64,000 nucleotides of DNA from Hymenobacter radiodurans (GTDB lineage Bacteria > Bacteroidota > Bacteroidia > Cytophagales > Hymenobacteraceae): assembly GCF_004355185.1 (NCBI RefSeq), contig NZ_CP037921.1:1-64000 (forward strand). The letters are read 5' to 3'. A model generated the notes under the pieces. The model was not told the origin of the DNA, ran no database searches, and saw nothing but the letters and a program-made list of their open reading frames with translations. Below, in pieces: positions 13,596-22,441 of this stretch. Made by a program: the position numbers and the translations under genes. Every line of letters begins with the position of its first letter. Position 1 is the first letter of the stretch.

Positions 13596-14805
13596 ATGAA
13601 GAACCTAGCATCCCTAGCGCTGTTGCTGGCCCTGACCTTGGTCGGCTGCAGCAAGGAAAACGAAACCGCCGACGCGGACCACGCCGAGGCCACCACCGCG
13701 GCCGGGGTCATGCCGGGGAGGAAGGCGGGGAGGAAGCCCACGAGGGCGAGGAAGCCGCCGATGTGGTGACCCTTACCGCCGCCGAGCAACAGGCCGGCGG
13801 GCTGAAAACCGGCCCCCTGGCTTCCCGCCCTATGGGCACGGGCCTGGCCGTGACCGGCACGCTGGACGTGCCCCGGAAAGCGCCGTGTCTATCACGGCTC
13901 CATTGGGCGGCTTCGTGGACCATACGGAACTACTGCAGGGCGCCCGGGTGCGCAAGGGCGAGGTGCTGGCCACCATCCGCAACCCCGAGTTTGTAACCCT
14001 GCAGCAGGACTACCTGGAAACCCGCGCCCGCCTGGAGTATGCCCGCACCGAGCTGGCCCGCCAGAAGGAGCTTTACGAGCAGGAAGTGGCCCCGCAGAAA
14101 AACTACCAGCGGGCCCAAGCCGACTACAACGCCCTGCAGGTCCAAACCAATGCCCAGGCGGCCCGGCTGCGGCTGGCTGGCCTGCCGGTAGGCGGAAAGA
14201 TAGTCACCACGGCTAGCATCCGCGCCCCGCGGGCGGGCTTCGTGCGGGCCGTCAACGTGACGGTGGGCCAAGCCGTGACGGCCACCGATGCCCTGTTTGA
14301 AATTGTGGACCCCGAGCACCTGCACGTGGAGCTCACCGTGTTTGAGCGCGACGTAGCCCGGGTGCAGAACGGGCAGCTCATTCGCTTTACCCTGGCCAGC
14401 GACTCCACCGGTACCCGCCGCGAGCGCACGGCCCGGGTATACCTGGTGGGCAAAGCCATCGGCGCGGACCGCACCGTGCGCGTGCACGGCCACCTGGACG
14501 AGGAAAACGACCCGGCCCTGCTGCCCGGCCTCTACGTGCGGGCCCTGATTGAAACCGGCCGCAGCCAGGCCCCCACCCTGCCGGACGCGGCCCTGGTGCG
14601 CTTTGAGAGCCAGAACTACGTTTTTGCCGTGGAAGCCGCCGGGCGCTACCGCCTGGTGCCCGTGACGCTGAGCCGCAGCGAGGACGGCTATACCGAAGTT
14701 ATCCTGCCCGAGACCGTGGCAGCCACCACCACTTTCGTCACGGACGGCGCCTACTCGCTGCTGGCCAAGCTGAAAAACGCCGAGGAGGAAGGCGAGGGCC
14801 ATTGA
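13596..14805 (+). CDS. czcB: CzcB-like periplasmic adaptor lipoprotein, two frame breaks
   Basis: The signal MKNLASLALLLALTLVG-C starts at 13596. An acidic/His stretch follows, then the adaptor core (TAAEQQAGGLKTGPLA; VRKGEVLATIRNPEF; a coiled-coil hairpin with ARLEYARTELARQKELYEQ; the lipoyl half IRAPRAGFVRAVNVTVGQAV; and the beta-barrel EHLHVELTVFERD). It ends at 14805. The frame shifts twice: near 13715-13718 (G run) and at 13871-13874 (four C). Adding one base to each gives 403 residues, the usual size for a membrane-fusion protein. CzcB links the inner-membrane pump to the outer-membrane factor and may pass metal to CzcA. I take the breaks as sequence errors because the protein is well conserved on both sides. 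Confidence 0.85.
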
Positions 14806-14850
14806 GGCCTTCGCCCGCTTCCTCCAGCATTCCACCTTCTTCCCGGAACC

Positions 14851-15180
14851 ATGCAGTACCTACAACCCTTGGCCGCCTTTATTCTGGCGGGACTCTGCGA
14901 AATCGGCGGGGGCTACCTGGTCTGGCAGTGGCTCAAGGCCGACCGACCCGGGTGGATGGGGCTCCTAGGCGCCATCCTGCTGGTGCTGTATGGCTGGGTG
15001 GCGACGTGGCAACCCACTGCCTTCGGCAAAACCTACGCCGTCTACGGGGGCATTTTCGTGGTTATGTCCATTGCCTGGGGGTGGTACTTCGATGGTTACC
15101 GGCCCGACCGATTCGACTTGCTGGGCGGGTCGATCGTGCTGCTCGGCATTGGCATCATGCTCTTCTGGCCCCGGTCCTAA
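14851..15180 (+). CDS. YnfA family (UPF0060) small membrane protein
   Basis: 109 residues with four membrane helices. Conserved features are FILAGLCEIGGGYLVWQWL, GWVATWQPTAFGKTYAVYGG and FVVMSIAWGWYFDGYRPDRFD, the signature of YnfA/UPF0060, a small-multidrug-resistance-like family. In metal-resistance islands this family often sits beside Czc genes, but its substrate is unproven. It lies 45 bases after czcB and before a Fur-type regulator, in the same direction. Confidence 0.9.
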   Translation: MQYLQPLAAFILAGLCEIGGGYLVWQWLKADRPGWMGLLGAILLVLYGWVATWQPTAFGKTYAVYGGIFVVMSIAWGWYFDGYRPDRFDLLGGSIVLLGIGIMLFWPRS

Positions 15181-15272
15181 TTCCTTACTTGGCAATAGCT
15201 TAACCCCAGCGCTTTGCGGCTCGCTACAATGCAAAAGCGGTGGCTCCTCGCTACTCACATCCGTTCCATCGT

Positions 15273-15707
15273 ATGGCTCATCCCCTCGAAGATACCCTGA
15301 TCGCCAAGCAGATAACGCCCACGGCCATGCGCCTGCTGGTGCTCGACGTGCTGGTCCAGCACCCAGCGGCGCTAAGCCTAACCGACGTTGAGGCTTTGCT
15401 CCAGCCCGCCGACCGCATCACCGTGCACCGCACGCTGAAAACCTTCACCGACAAGGGCCTGGTGCACCGCATCGAGGACGGCAGCGGCGCCGTCAAGTTT
15501 GCGCTCTGCGAACCCAGCTGTACGCCTGAGCACCACCAGGACTTGCACGTGCATTTCTTCTGCACCCGCTGCCGGGAAACGGCCTGCCTGCCCACGGTGG
15601 CCGTGCCGGTCATTGCCCTGCCCGGCGCCTACCAGGTGCAGGAAACCAGCCTGGTGATGAAGGGCCTGTGCGCCCGCTGCGCGGACGCTACTTTACCCCC
15701 CGCCTAA
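15273..15707 (+). CDS. Fur-family metal-responsive transcriptional regulator
   Basis: 144 residues from ATG 15273 (the frame is open from 15240, but MAHPLEDTLIAKQITPTAMRLL is the usual Fur-family start). It has a winged-helix DNA-binding half (ALSLTDVEALL, DRITVHRTLKTFTDKGLVHRI) and a metal/dimer half with HHQDLHVHFFCTRCRETACL and CARC near the C-terminus. The two CxxC pairs (CTRC, CARC) are the structural Zn site of Fur/Zur proteins, and HxHF is the regulatory site region. Its place within a Zn/Cd/Co efflux cluster makes a Zur-like zinc sensor more likely than an iron Fur, but this is inference. A palindrome lies 4 bases after its stop codon. Confidence 0.85.
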   Translation: MAHPLEDTLIAKQITPTAMRLLVLDVLVQHPAALSLTDVEALLQPADRITVHRTLKTFTDKGLVHRIEDGSGAVKFALCEPSCTPEHHQDLHVHFFCTRCRETACLPTVAVPVIALPGAYQVQETSLVMKGLCARCADATLPPA

Positions 15708-15710
15708 ACA

Positions 15711-15727
15711 ATGCAATAGCATTGCAT
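15711..15727. promoter_or_regulatory. Fur/Zur-like palindrome
   Basis: ATGCAAT-AGC-ATTGCAT is a perfect 7-3-7 inverted repeat just after the Fur-family gene and 62 bases before the NicO-like gene. A half-like copy (ACAATGCAAAAGC) occurs upstream of the regulator itself, near 15225. The arrangement suggests that the regulator controls the following permease/ATPase/CDF genes. Confidence 0.5.
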
Positions 15728-15788
15728 CGCCCCTAGCCCGAGGTTTGTCCTCGTAACCGGCGGTGCGCTTTTCCTGACCCCGCTTCCC

Positions 15789-16402
15789 ATGTTTGAACTA
15801 CTCACCGGTGCCTTTGTGCTGAGTCTACTCCACGCCGCCATTCCCAACCACTGGGCGCCCGTGCTGGCCGTAGCGCGGGCCGAAGGCTGGCCCTGCGACG
15901 GGCGGTGGGGGTGACGCTGGTGGCCGGCCTCGCGCACGTGCTCAGCACCGTAGGCATCGGGCTGGCCCTGGGTTTGCTGGGTTGGCGCCTCTCGGCTCGC
16001 TTCGAGCAGTTTGCCGGCGGGGTAGCGCCGCTGCTGCTCATTGCCATTGGCCTGCTCTACGCCTTTTCCGGGCCCGGTCATACCCACCCTGACCTGCGGC
16101 CGCTCAGCCGGCGCCCGCCCCGCCGACGCGTGGTGCTAGGGCTGGCCGCGACGATGTTCCTGGCCCCGTGCCTGGAGATTCAGACCTTCTTTTTAGCTGC
16201 CGGCACCCACGGCCCGGCGGCCCTGGCCCTGCTTATGAGCGTGTACCTACTGGCTTCCGTGTCGGCTATGTGCGCCCTGGTGGCGCTGGCCCACCGCAGC
16301 CTGCAGGGCCTCAACGTCGACGGACTGGCCCGGCACGAACGGCAGCTGACGGGCGCGGTGCTCGTGCTGGTGGGCGTGGCCAGCTTTTTCGTGGACTGGT
16401 AG
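15789..16402 (+). CDS. NicO/TauE-like inner-membrane permease, one frame break
   Basis: The start at 15789 reads MFELLTGAFVLSLLHAAIPNHWAPVLAV, then breaks at 15891-15893 (CCC). One added C joins it to VTLVAGLAHVLSTVGIGLALG and the rest, giving 204 residues with about six membrane helices. The helix-1 pattern LHAAIPNHW, the helix-2 pattern GLAHVLSTVG and a His at FSGPGHTHPD recall NicO/RcnA, UreH-type and TauE-like small permeases that move Ni, Co or similar ions. I cannot assign a substrate. The conserved LAPCLEIQ in a later helix supports a transporter rather than an enzyme. The downstream palindrome-controlled unit continues with the P-type ATPase. Confidence 0.65.
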
Positions 16403-16451
16403 CCGCCGGCTGGCCGCTCCTGTATTTTTTTAACCAGACGCTTCTTTTCCT

Positions 16452-18698
16452 ATGCCTGACCCAACCTCCTCCAACACCGACGAAGAGCTCAACACTGCCA
16501 AGCAGGTGCAGCTCGAAAACGTGGGCGCCCTCACCCGCGAGCAGCTCACGCCCGACGCGGCCGCCAATCCCGAAGGCCACGACGTGCCCGGTCACGACCA
16601 CACGGGCCACAACCACCCCGTTGGTAAAAAGGTCGTCGACCTGGGTGGTCAGGCCACCGAGGCGCACGCCGGCCACGACCACGGCGATGGGGACCACGAC
16701 CACGGCCCGGCCAGTGCCAACCCCTACCTGTGGCCCGGGGTGAGTTTGGCCCTGCTGCTGGGCGGCCTGGCCATGGACTATTTCGACGTGGCCTGGTTTG
16801 CTGACTACGTGCGCCTGGGCTGGTATGGCGTGGCCTTCCTGCTCGTGGGCTGGAAGGTTATCCGCTCGGCCCTGCAGAGCATCCCCTCGGGCAACATCTT
16901 CAACGAGTTTCTGCTCATGAGCCTGGCCACGCTCGGGGCCTTTGCCATCGGCGAGTACCCGGAAGGCGTGGCCGTGATGCTATTCTACACTGTGGGCGAG
17001 CTGTTTCAGGACGCGGCCGTGAACCGGGCCAAGCGCAGCATCCGAGCCCTGCTCGAAATCCAGGCCACCGAAGTCACCGTCATCCGCAACGGGCAAACGG
17101 TGGTCCTGGACCCCAAGCAGGTCGTGGTGGGGGATACCATCGAGGTCAAGCCCGGCGAGAAAGTAGCCCTGGACGGCACGCTGGCCAAAGGCCCGGCTTC
17201 GTTCAACACGGCGGCACTTACGGGGGAATCGGTGCCGCAGACCAAGCAGGCCGGCGAAGTGGTACTGGCCGGCATGGTCAACCTGGAGTCGCTGATTCAG
17301 GTGGCGGTTACGGCAAGTTATAAAGACACCAAGCTGGCCAAGATTCTGGCCATGGTGCAGGACGCGGTGGGGCGCAAGGCCAAAACCCAGCAGTTCATCA
17401 CCAAGTTCGCCAAGGTCTACACGCCCATCGTGGTGGCCCTGGCCGTGCTGCTCATCGTGGTGCCCTACTTCGTGGTGGATGATTACGTGTTTCGCATCTG
17501 GCTCTACCGGGCCCTGGTGTTTCTGGTGATTTCCTGCCCCTGCGCGCTGGTCATCAGCATTCCGCTGGGCTACTTCGGCGGCATCGGGGCGGCGTCCAAA
17601 AACGGCATCCTGTTCAAGGGCTCCAACTTCCTGGATTTAATGCGCGAGCTCGACACGGTGGTCATGGACAAGACCGGCACGCTCACCCAGGGCGTGTTTG
17701 CCGTGCAGCAGGTGCAGCCAGCGGCCGGCCTCGACGCCCCGCAGCTGCTGCGCCTGGTGGGCGCGCTGGAAACCAAATCGACCCACCCCATCGCCAAGGC
17801 CGTGGTGCTCCACGTGGGCGCCGCCACGGCCGGGGTACCCGTCGAAAACGTGGAGGAAATCAGTGGCCACGGCATGCGCGGTCGGGTTGACGGGCGCGAC
17901 GTGCTCGCGGGCAACACCAAGCTGCTCACCAAGTTTGGCGTGGCCTACCCGGCTGAAGTCGACCAAATCGTTGACAGCATCGTGGTAGCGGCCGTAGACG
18001 GGAAGTACGCCGGCTACCTGACCGTAGCCGACGCGCCCAAGGAAGATGCCGTCCGCACGGTGCAGGAGCTGCGGGCCGATGGCATCACCAAAATCGTGAT
18101 GCTCTCCGGCGACAAGGACAGCATTACGCAGCGGGTGGCCAAGGAACTCGGCATTGACGAGGCCCACGGCGGGCTGCTGCCCGAAGACAAAGCCCACTAC
18201 GTGCAGCAGTACAAGGATGCGGGCCGCAAGCTGGCCTTCGTGGGCGATGGGGTCAACGATGCGCCGGTGGTGGCCCTGGCCGACGTGGGCATTGCCATGG
18301 GGGGTCTGGGTTCGGACGCCACCATCGAAACGGCAGACGTCGTGATTCAAACCGACCACCCCAGCAAGATTGCCACCGCCCGGCGCATCGCCCGCGCCAC
18401 CCACTCGGTGGTGTGGCAGAACATCTGGCTGGCCTTTGTTGTCAAGGGCATCGTGCTGGCCCTGGGCGCCGGGGGCCTGGCCACCATGTGGGAAGCGGTG
18501 TTTGCCGACGTGGGCGTGGCCCTGCTGGCTATTCTTAACGCCGTACGCATCCAGCGCATGGACTACGCCACGCCCGGGGTGGTAGCTAGTGGTCCGCCCG
18601 CGCTGGCTCCGCCCCCCGCCGCCGCGCCCTCGGTTATTGAGAAAATGCCCGCGGAGCTGCGGCAGGGCCCCCACCACCATAATGACTCGACTTTATGA
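16452..18698 (+). CDS. cadA: Heavy-metal P1B-type ATPase (Zn/Cd/Co type)
   Basis: 748 residues. The N-terminus lacks the usual CxxC HMA domain and instead has a His-rich tail (GHDHTGHNHP, HAGHDHGDGDHDHG, residues about 40-95), likely a metal-binding region. After the first helix pairs come the actuator TGES motif (AALTGESVPQ), the membrane metal site CPC near residue 361 (VISCPCALVIS), the phosphorylation motif DKTGT near 405, the HP motif THPIAK near 443 and the hinge GDGVNDAP near 597. A His-rich end (HHHN) also closes the protein. ATP hydrolysis drives metal out of the cytoplasm; CPC with K/DG residues in late helices fits the Zn/Cd/Pb group. The stop overlaps the next CDF gene by four bases (ATGA), so the two are coupled. 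Confidence 0.92.
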   Translation: MPDPTSSNTDEELNTAKQVQLENVGALTREQLTPDAAANPEGHDVPGHDHTGHNHPVGKKVVDLGGQATEAHAGHDHGDGDHDHGPASANPYLWPGVSLALLLGGLAMDYFDVAWFADYVRLGWYGVAFLLVGWKVIRSALQSIPSGNIFNEFLLMSLATLGAFAIGEYPEGVAVMLFYTVGELFQDAAVNRAKRSIRALLEIQATEVTVIRNGQTVVLDPKQVVVGDTIEVKPGEKVALDGTLAKGPASFNTAALTGESVPQTKQAGEVVLAGMVNLESLIQVAVTASYKDTKLAKILAMVQDAVGRKAKTQQFITKFAKVYTPIVVALAVLLIVVPYFVVDDYVFRIWLYRALVFLVISCPCALVISIPLGYFGGIGAASKNGILFKGSNFLDLMRELDTVVMDKTGTLTQGVFAVQQVQPAAGLDAPQLLRLVGALETKSTHPIAKAVVLHVGAATAGVPVENVEEISGHGMRGRVDGRDVLAGNTKLLTKFGVAYPAEVDQIVDSIVVAAVDGKYAGYLTVADAPKEDAVRTVQELRADGITKIVMLSGDKDSITQRVAKELGIDEAHGGLLPEDKAHYVQQYKDAGRKLAFVGDGVNDAPVVALADVGIAMGGLGSDATIETADVVIQTDHPSKIATARRIARATHSVVWQNIWLAFVVKGIVLALGAGGLATMWEAVFADVGVALLAILNAVRIQRMDYATPGVVASGPPALAPPPAAAPSVIEKMPAELRQGPHHHNDSTL

Positions 18699-19591
18699 GT
18701 GGCGCCCACGGGATGAGCGGCAGCGCCGCCGGGCGCAATAAGCGCCAGTTGACCATCGTCTTTTTTCTGACCCTGGCCTACCTGGTCGCCGAAGTCATCG
18801 GCGGCTACTTCACCGGCAGCCTAGCCCTGCTGGCTGACGCGGGCCACATGCTCACCGACGTGGCCGGCGTGGGCCTGGCCCTGCTAGCCATCCGCTTCGC
18901 CGAGAAGCCCGCCACCCCCGAGCGCACCTACGGCTACTACCGCTTTGAAATTTTGGCGGCCCTCACCAACGCGGTGGTGCTCATCCTGATTTCGCTCTAC
19001 ATCCTCTACGAGGCTTATTTCCGCTTTCTCAATCCGCCCAAGGTGGAGAGCACCACCATGCTGTGGGTCGCCAGCGTGGGGCTGATCATCAACCTGTACT
19101 GCATGTATTTGCTGCGCCAGGGCAAAAGTGAAAGTCTGAACATGAAAGGCGCCTACTTCGAGGTGCTCTCGGACATGCTCACCTCCATCGGTGTCATCGC
19201 GGCGGGCATCCTCATGCTCACCACCGGCTGGTACTATGCGGACCCGCTGCTCTCGGCCGGCATTGGCCTGTTCATCCTGCCCCGCACCTGGACCCTGCTC
19301 AAGGAAGCCGTGGCCGTGCTGCTGGAAGGCACCCCCACCGACGTGAACCTGGCAGCCCTACGCCAAGGCCTGCTGGCCGAGCCCGGGGTAGCCGGCGTGC
19401 ACGACCTGCACGCCTGGGTGCTCACTTCCGGGGTCAACGCCTTTAGCGCCCACATCGTACTGGCCGAGGGCGCCCAGCACGACGAGGTGCTGGCCCGGGC
19501 CCACGCCTACGTGACGGGCCAGCACGCCGTGCAGCACGCTACCATTCAGGTGGAGCGCGGCGAGTTTGCCCAGCACGAAACCCACTTGTAA
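18695..19591 (+). CDS. czcD: Cation diffusion facilitator, CzcD-like
   Basis: 298 residues with six helices. Helix 2 has the metal-site residues in LADAGHMLTDVAGVG (HxxxD) and helix 5 has YFEVLSDMLTSIGV (D in the second half-site). The C-terminal cytoplasmic domain has the LHAWVLTSG metal-fold pattern. CzcD-type proteins swap Zn, Cd or Co for protons, moving metal from cytoplasm to periplasm. Here it is translationally coupled to the P-type ATPase and precedes a second, more distant CDF gene, which gives two inner-membrane efflux routes beside CzcCBA. Confidence 0.92.
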   Translation: MSGAHGMSGSAAGRNKRQLTIVFFLTLAYLVAEVIGGYFTGSLALLADAGHMLTDVAGVGLALLAIRFAEKPATPERTYGYYRFEILAALTNAVVLILISLYILYEAYFRFLNPPKVESTTMLWVASVGLIINLYCMYLLRQGKSESLNMKGAYFEVLSDMLTSIGVIAAGILMLTTGWYYADPLLSAGIGLFILPRTWTLLKEAVAVLLEGTPTDVNLAALRQGLLAEPGVAGVHDLHAWVLTSGVNAFSAHIVLAEGAQHDEVLARAHAYVTGQHAVQHATIQVERGEFAQHETHL

Positions 19592-19644
19592 AGAGGCCTG
19601 CGCTACTTGCGGGCCGGCTGACCTACTCCTACGCGCCTAACCAT

Positions 19645-20544
19645 ATGACCCCAACTGCCTCTCCCACCAACCGTGAGCGCGCCGAGCGCGGCCAGGCCTC
19701 GACGCTGCTGGGCATTGGGGCCAACATGGCCCTGGTGCTGGGCAAGGGCACAGCCGGCGTGTTGGGCAACTCCTACGCCCTGATTGCCGATGCCATCGAG
19801 TCCGCCACCGATATTGTGAGCTCCGGCATTGTCTGGCTGGGGCTGCGCACGGCTGCCCGCGAGCCCGACGAAAATCACCCGTACGGGCACGGCAAAGCCG
19901 AGCCCCTGGCGGCCATTTTGGTCGCCACCGCCCTCGTGGGTGCGGCCGCTTTCATCGCCTACGAAAGCATTCAGCGCATTCAGACGCCCCACGCCCTGCC
20001 CGCGCGCTTTACGCTGGCCGTGCTGGCCGTCATCATTGCCCTCAAGGAAACCCTTTACCGCCGGGTAATGCGCGTGGGCCAGGAAGTAGACAGCGCCGCC
20101 GTCAAGGCTGATGCCTGGCACCACCGAGCCGACGCCATTACCTCGTGCACGGCCTTCGTGGGCATTAGCATTGCCCTGCTGGGTGGGGCGGGCTACGAGA
20201 GTGCCGACGACTGGGCCGCGCTGGTGGCCTGCGGCTTTATCGTCTACAACGCCTACCACATCTTCCGGCCTGCGTTCGGGGAAATTATGGACGAAGCCCC
20301 GGCCGGCCCCTGGGTCGCGGACGTACGCGCCCTGGCCGAAGCCGTGCCCGGGGTCGTGGGCACCGAGAAGTGCTTCGTGCGCAAGATGGGCTTTGAGTTT
20401 TTTGTGGACCTGCACGTGCTGGTGGACGGGGGCATCAGCGTGCGCCAAGGCCACGCCATTGCCGGGGCCGTGAAAGCGGCCATCAAGCAAGCCCGGCCGG
20501 CCGTGTACAACGTGCTGGTGCATATCGAGCCGGACCACAAGTAG
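19645..20544 (+). CDS. Second cation diffusion facilitator, FieF-like subfamily
   Basis: 299 residues. Helix 2 carries LIADAIESATDIVSSG (DxxxD) and helix 5 carries KADAWHHRADAITSCT (HxxxD), the pattern of FieF/MamM-like CDF proteins and distinct from the CzcD-like neighbour. The NHPYGHGKAEP loop and the C-terminal metal-binding domain (DLHVLVDGGISVRQGHAIA) are complete. It probably exports Fe(II), Mn(II) or Zn(II) with proton exchange. It lies 53 bases after czcD. A different subfamily, not a recent duplicate, judging by the differing motifs. Confidence 0.9.
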   Translation: MTPTASPTNRERAERGQASTLLGIGANMALVLGKGTAGVLGNSYALIADAIESATDIVSSGIVWLGLRTAAREPDENHPYGHGKAEPLAAILVATALVGAAAFIAYESIQRIQTPHALPARFTLAVLAVIIALKETLYRRVMRVGQEVDSAAVKADAWHHRADAITSCTAFVGISIALLGGAGYESADDWAALVACGFIVYNAYHIFRPAFGEIMDEAPAGPWVADVRALAEAVPGVVGTEKCFVRKMGFEFFVDLHVLVDGGISVRQGHAIAGAVKAAIKQARPAVYNVLVHIEPDHK

Positions 20545-20601
20545 GTCCACGTACCCCCTCAGGAATACCCTGTCTTTCCCCACCCCTTCTCTCCCTTTAC
20601 C

Positions 20602-20649
20602 ATGCCCCCCTACGACGTTCCCCTCATCGGATCCGGTATTAACCAATAA
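20602..20649 (+). pseudogene. Tiny relic resembling the start of a FAD-dependent oxidoreductase
   Basis: Reads MPPYDVPLIGSGINQ then stop. YDVxxIGSGIN is the dinucleotide-binding start of phytoene-desaturase-like or amine oxidoreductase-like proteins. Nothing of the rest remains before the DUF305 gene at 20662. It may be the stub left by a deletion. Chance similarity is possible over 15 residues. Confidence 0.25.
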
Positions 20650-20661
20650 CCGCGGCTTGCC

Positions 20662-21396
20662 ATGCACCCCGACCTGCTTTCCACGCGCTGCACCCCGGCG
20701 CCCCGCCCCTACTTCCGTTCCGGCGGGGCGCTGCTGCTGGCGGCCCTACTCCTGGCCCTGGCCGTAAGCAGCTGTAGTTCCGAGACCGCTGATTCGGCGG
20801 CGCACGAAGCCAAAATACCCGGCGCGGCCAAGCCGGCTCCGGCCTCGGTGGCCGGGCTTCCGAATCTGGCCGACTCCCTGCAGCTGCTGGTGCGCCAATT
20901 GGACACGGTGCGCCGCATTGGCTGCTGGGACGAAGACTTTGCCCGCCTGATGGCCGTGCACCACGCCGGGGCCCAGCGCTTGGCGGCGGTCGAGATCTCC
21001 CATGGCTTGGACTCCACCCTACGCACCATGGCCCAGCACGTACTCAAGGGCCACCGACGGGACAAGCAGGTGCTGCTGCTGGCGCTGCGGCGGGATCCGC
21101 CCCAGGGCCAGGAGTACCGACCCGGCAACAACCGCGACCCGTTTGTGCGGCGGATAGCCGCGGCGCTGGCCCCGCTACGGCAGCTGCCGGTGTTACCCGG
21201 CACCGTTGACGCCGACTTTGCCACGCTCATGCAGGTGCACCACCGCAGTGGCGTGGCCCTGGCGCAGACTGAGCTGGCCTTTGGCCGGAACCCGGAGTTG
21301 AGGGCGGAGGCCCGCCGCATTGTGCAGGACCAACAGGTTGAAATCAACCAGTACCAGCGCTGGCTGCAGGCCCACACGGCACCTGCTATCGAGTAA
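20662..21396 (+). CDS. DUF305 family lipoprotein, two copies of the domain
   Basis: 244 residues. The N-terminal segment ends in a lipobox (LAVSS-C, around residue 38). Two DUF305-like helical repeats follow: DEDFARLMAVHHAGAQRLAAVE (about 93-114) and DADFATLMQVHHRSGVALAQTE (about 183-204), each with the conserved F-x-x-LMxxHH core. DUF305 proteins are ferritin-like helical bundles, many found in copper or metal-resistance clusters; the HH pair may bind metal. Function is unproven. It sits between the CDF genes and DUF3703 in one direction and probably shares a transcript with them. Confidence 0.85.
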   Translation: MHPDLLSTRCTPAPRPYFRSGGALLLAALLLALAVSSCSSETADSAAHEAKIPGAAKPAPASVAGLPNLADSLQLLVRQLDTVRRIGCWDEDFARLMAVHHAGAQRLAAVEISHGLDSTLRTMAQHVLKGHRRDKQVLLLALRRDPPQGQEYRPGNNRDPFVRRIAAALAPLRQLPVLPGTVDADFATLMQVHHRSGVALAQTELAFGRNPELRAEARRIVQDQQVEINQYQRWLQAHTAPAIE

Positions 21397-21414
21397 CCAA
21401 TCCTTATCGAAACC

Positions 21415-21777
21415 ATGCAAACCCTGTTACTTCCTCCCTCCCTGCGGCCCCATTTTCAGCAGGAGCTGCAAGCCGCCCGGGCCGCCTATGCCCGGCAGGA
21501 TGCGGCCAGCGCGTTTCATCATCTGGAGCGGGCGCATGTGCTGGGGCAGCGCTGGGCCGTGTCCCACACGCACGTGCACCTGCTCATGCTGTGGCACGGC
21601 TGGCGTACCCGTAACGGGCGGGAAATTTTAGGTCAGCTTCCCCGTATTGTATTTGGGTTCCTCGGTTCGTTAGTCGGCCGGGTGCCGACGGGAAATACCG
21701 GGGGTGCCAACGTGAGAGCAGAGCAACCGATGCCCCTGCCGGCGGACCTGCAGCGTCTGCTCGACCAGCAAATGTAG
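21415..21777 (+). CDS. DUF3703 family protein
   Basis: 120 residues. Recognisable by LQAARAAYARQDAASAFHHLERAHVLGQRW and THVHLLMLWHGWRTRNGREILGQ, with several conserved His and Trp residues; the tail GRVPTGNTGGANVRAEQPMPLPADLQRLL is also family-like. DUF3703 proteins are small, cytoplasmic or membrane-bound, and are often encoded beside czc and CDF genes. No activity is known. It is the last plus-strand gene of the island, with only 15 bases to the end of the opposing cadD gene. Confidence 0.85.
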   Translation: MQTLLLPPSLRPHFQQELQAARAAYARQDAASAFHHLERAHVLGQRWAVSHTHVHLLMLWHGWRTRNGREILGQLPRIVFGFLGSLVGRVPTGNTGGANVRAEQPMPLPADLQRLLDQQM

Positions 21778-21792
21778 CGCAACAGGCACCAC

Positions 21793-22395
21793 CTAACGCA
21801 GCACCAAAGTGTAGGCTTGGGTCTCGAAAAGTATCCAGCCGCCCAGGGCGATGAGAAAGAAGGGTAAGATGATGTGGCCGTAGCGAGCCAGTACTTTGTG
21901 GACGCCCGGGTGCTGTACTAGGTAATAGCTTACCAGGCACCACAGGCCTACCAGTACGGCAAACACCCCGCAGTACAGCCCCACGGTCACCGCTGGCAGG
22001 GTGGCAAACAAGGGAATGTAAACGCTGAGGTTATCTGCCCCATTGGCAATGGTGATGGCGGCTACCTGCAGTAGAGTAGAGCCCACGTTTGGCTCCTTCA
22101 ACTCTGCTATTTCAGCGGCCGCCGCTTTCCGCAGGCGCCACGCTGCCCGTAGCCCCAGCGCCAGGGGCACTAGGCCGAGCCAGCCCATCACCTGCGGATG
22201 GCCCCATTGGCCGAGCAGCAGCCCGAATAAGCTGACCCCCACCAGAAAACCAACCCCGAGGAACTGGCCAGCCACGACTGAGCGGGTCGGATAGCGGGGG
22301 TTGCTGAAAAATAAACCTAGTAAGAGCAAGTCATCGACGTTGGTAACGGCAAAGGTCAGCACGGCCAGGCCCACGTGGCCCACGAGTCCATCCAT
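21793..22395 (-). CDS. cadD: CadD-family cadmium resistance transporter
   Basis: 200 residues, about six membrane helices. Hallmarks of the CadD/LysE-like family are AVTNVDDLLLLGLFF near the N-terminus and ITIANGADNLSVYIPLFA in the middle, two helix repeats each containing an N-x-D-D/N motif. These proteins confer cadmium resistance in Gram-positive bacteria and are thought to move Cd(II) out of the cytoplasm. It is the last gene of a minus-strand operon that begins with arsR and merTP, 47 bases after the GDCCVxC gene. Confidence 0.88.
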   Translation of the reverse strand: MDGLVGHVGLAVLTFAVTNVDDLLLLGLFFSNPRYPTRSVVAGQFLGVGFLVGVSLFGLLLGQWGHPQVMGWLGLVPLALGLRAAWRLRKAAAAEIAELKEPNVGSTLLQVAAITIANGADNLSVYIPLFATLPAVTVGLYCGVFAVLVGLWCLVSYYLVQHPGVHKVLARYGHIILPFFLIALGGWILFETQAYTLVLR

Positions 22396-22441
22396 GGGGT
22401 TGAATTAACCAGCAAAAAGCAAAACGAAGCGGCGCGGGTAA

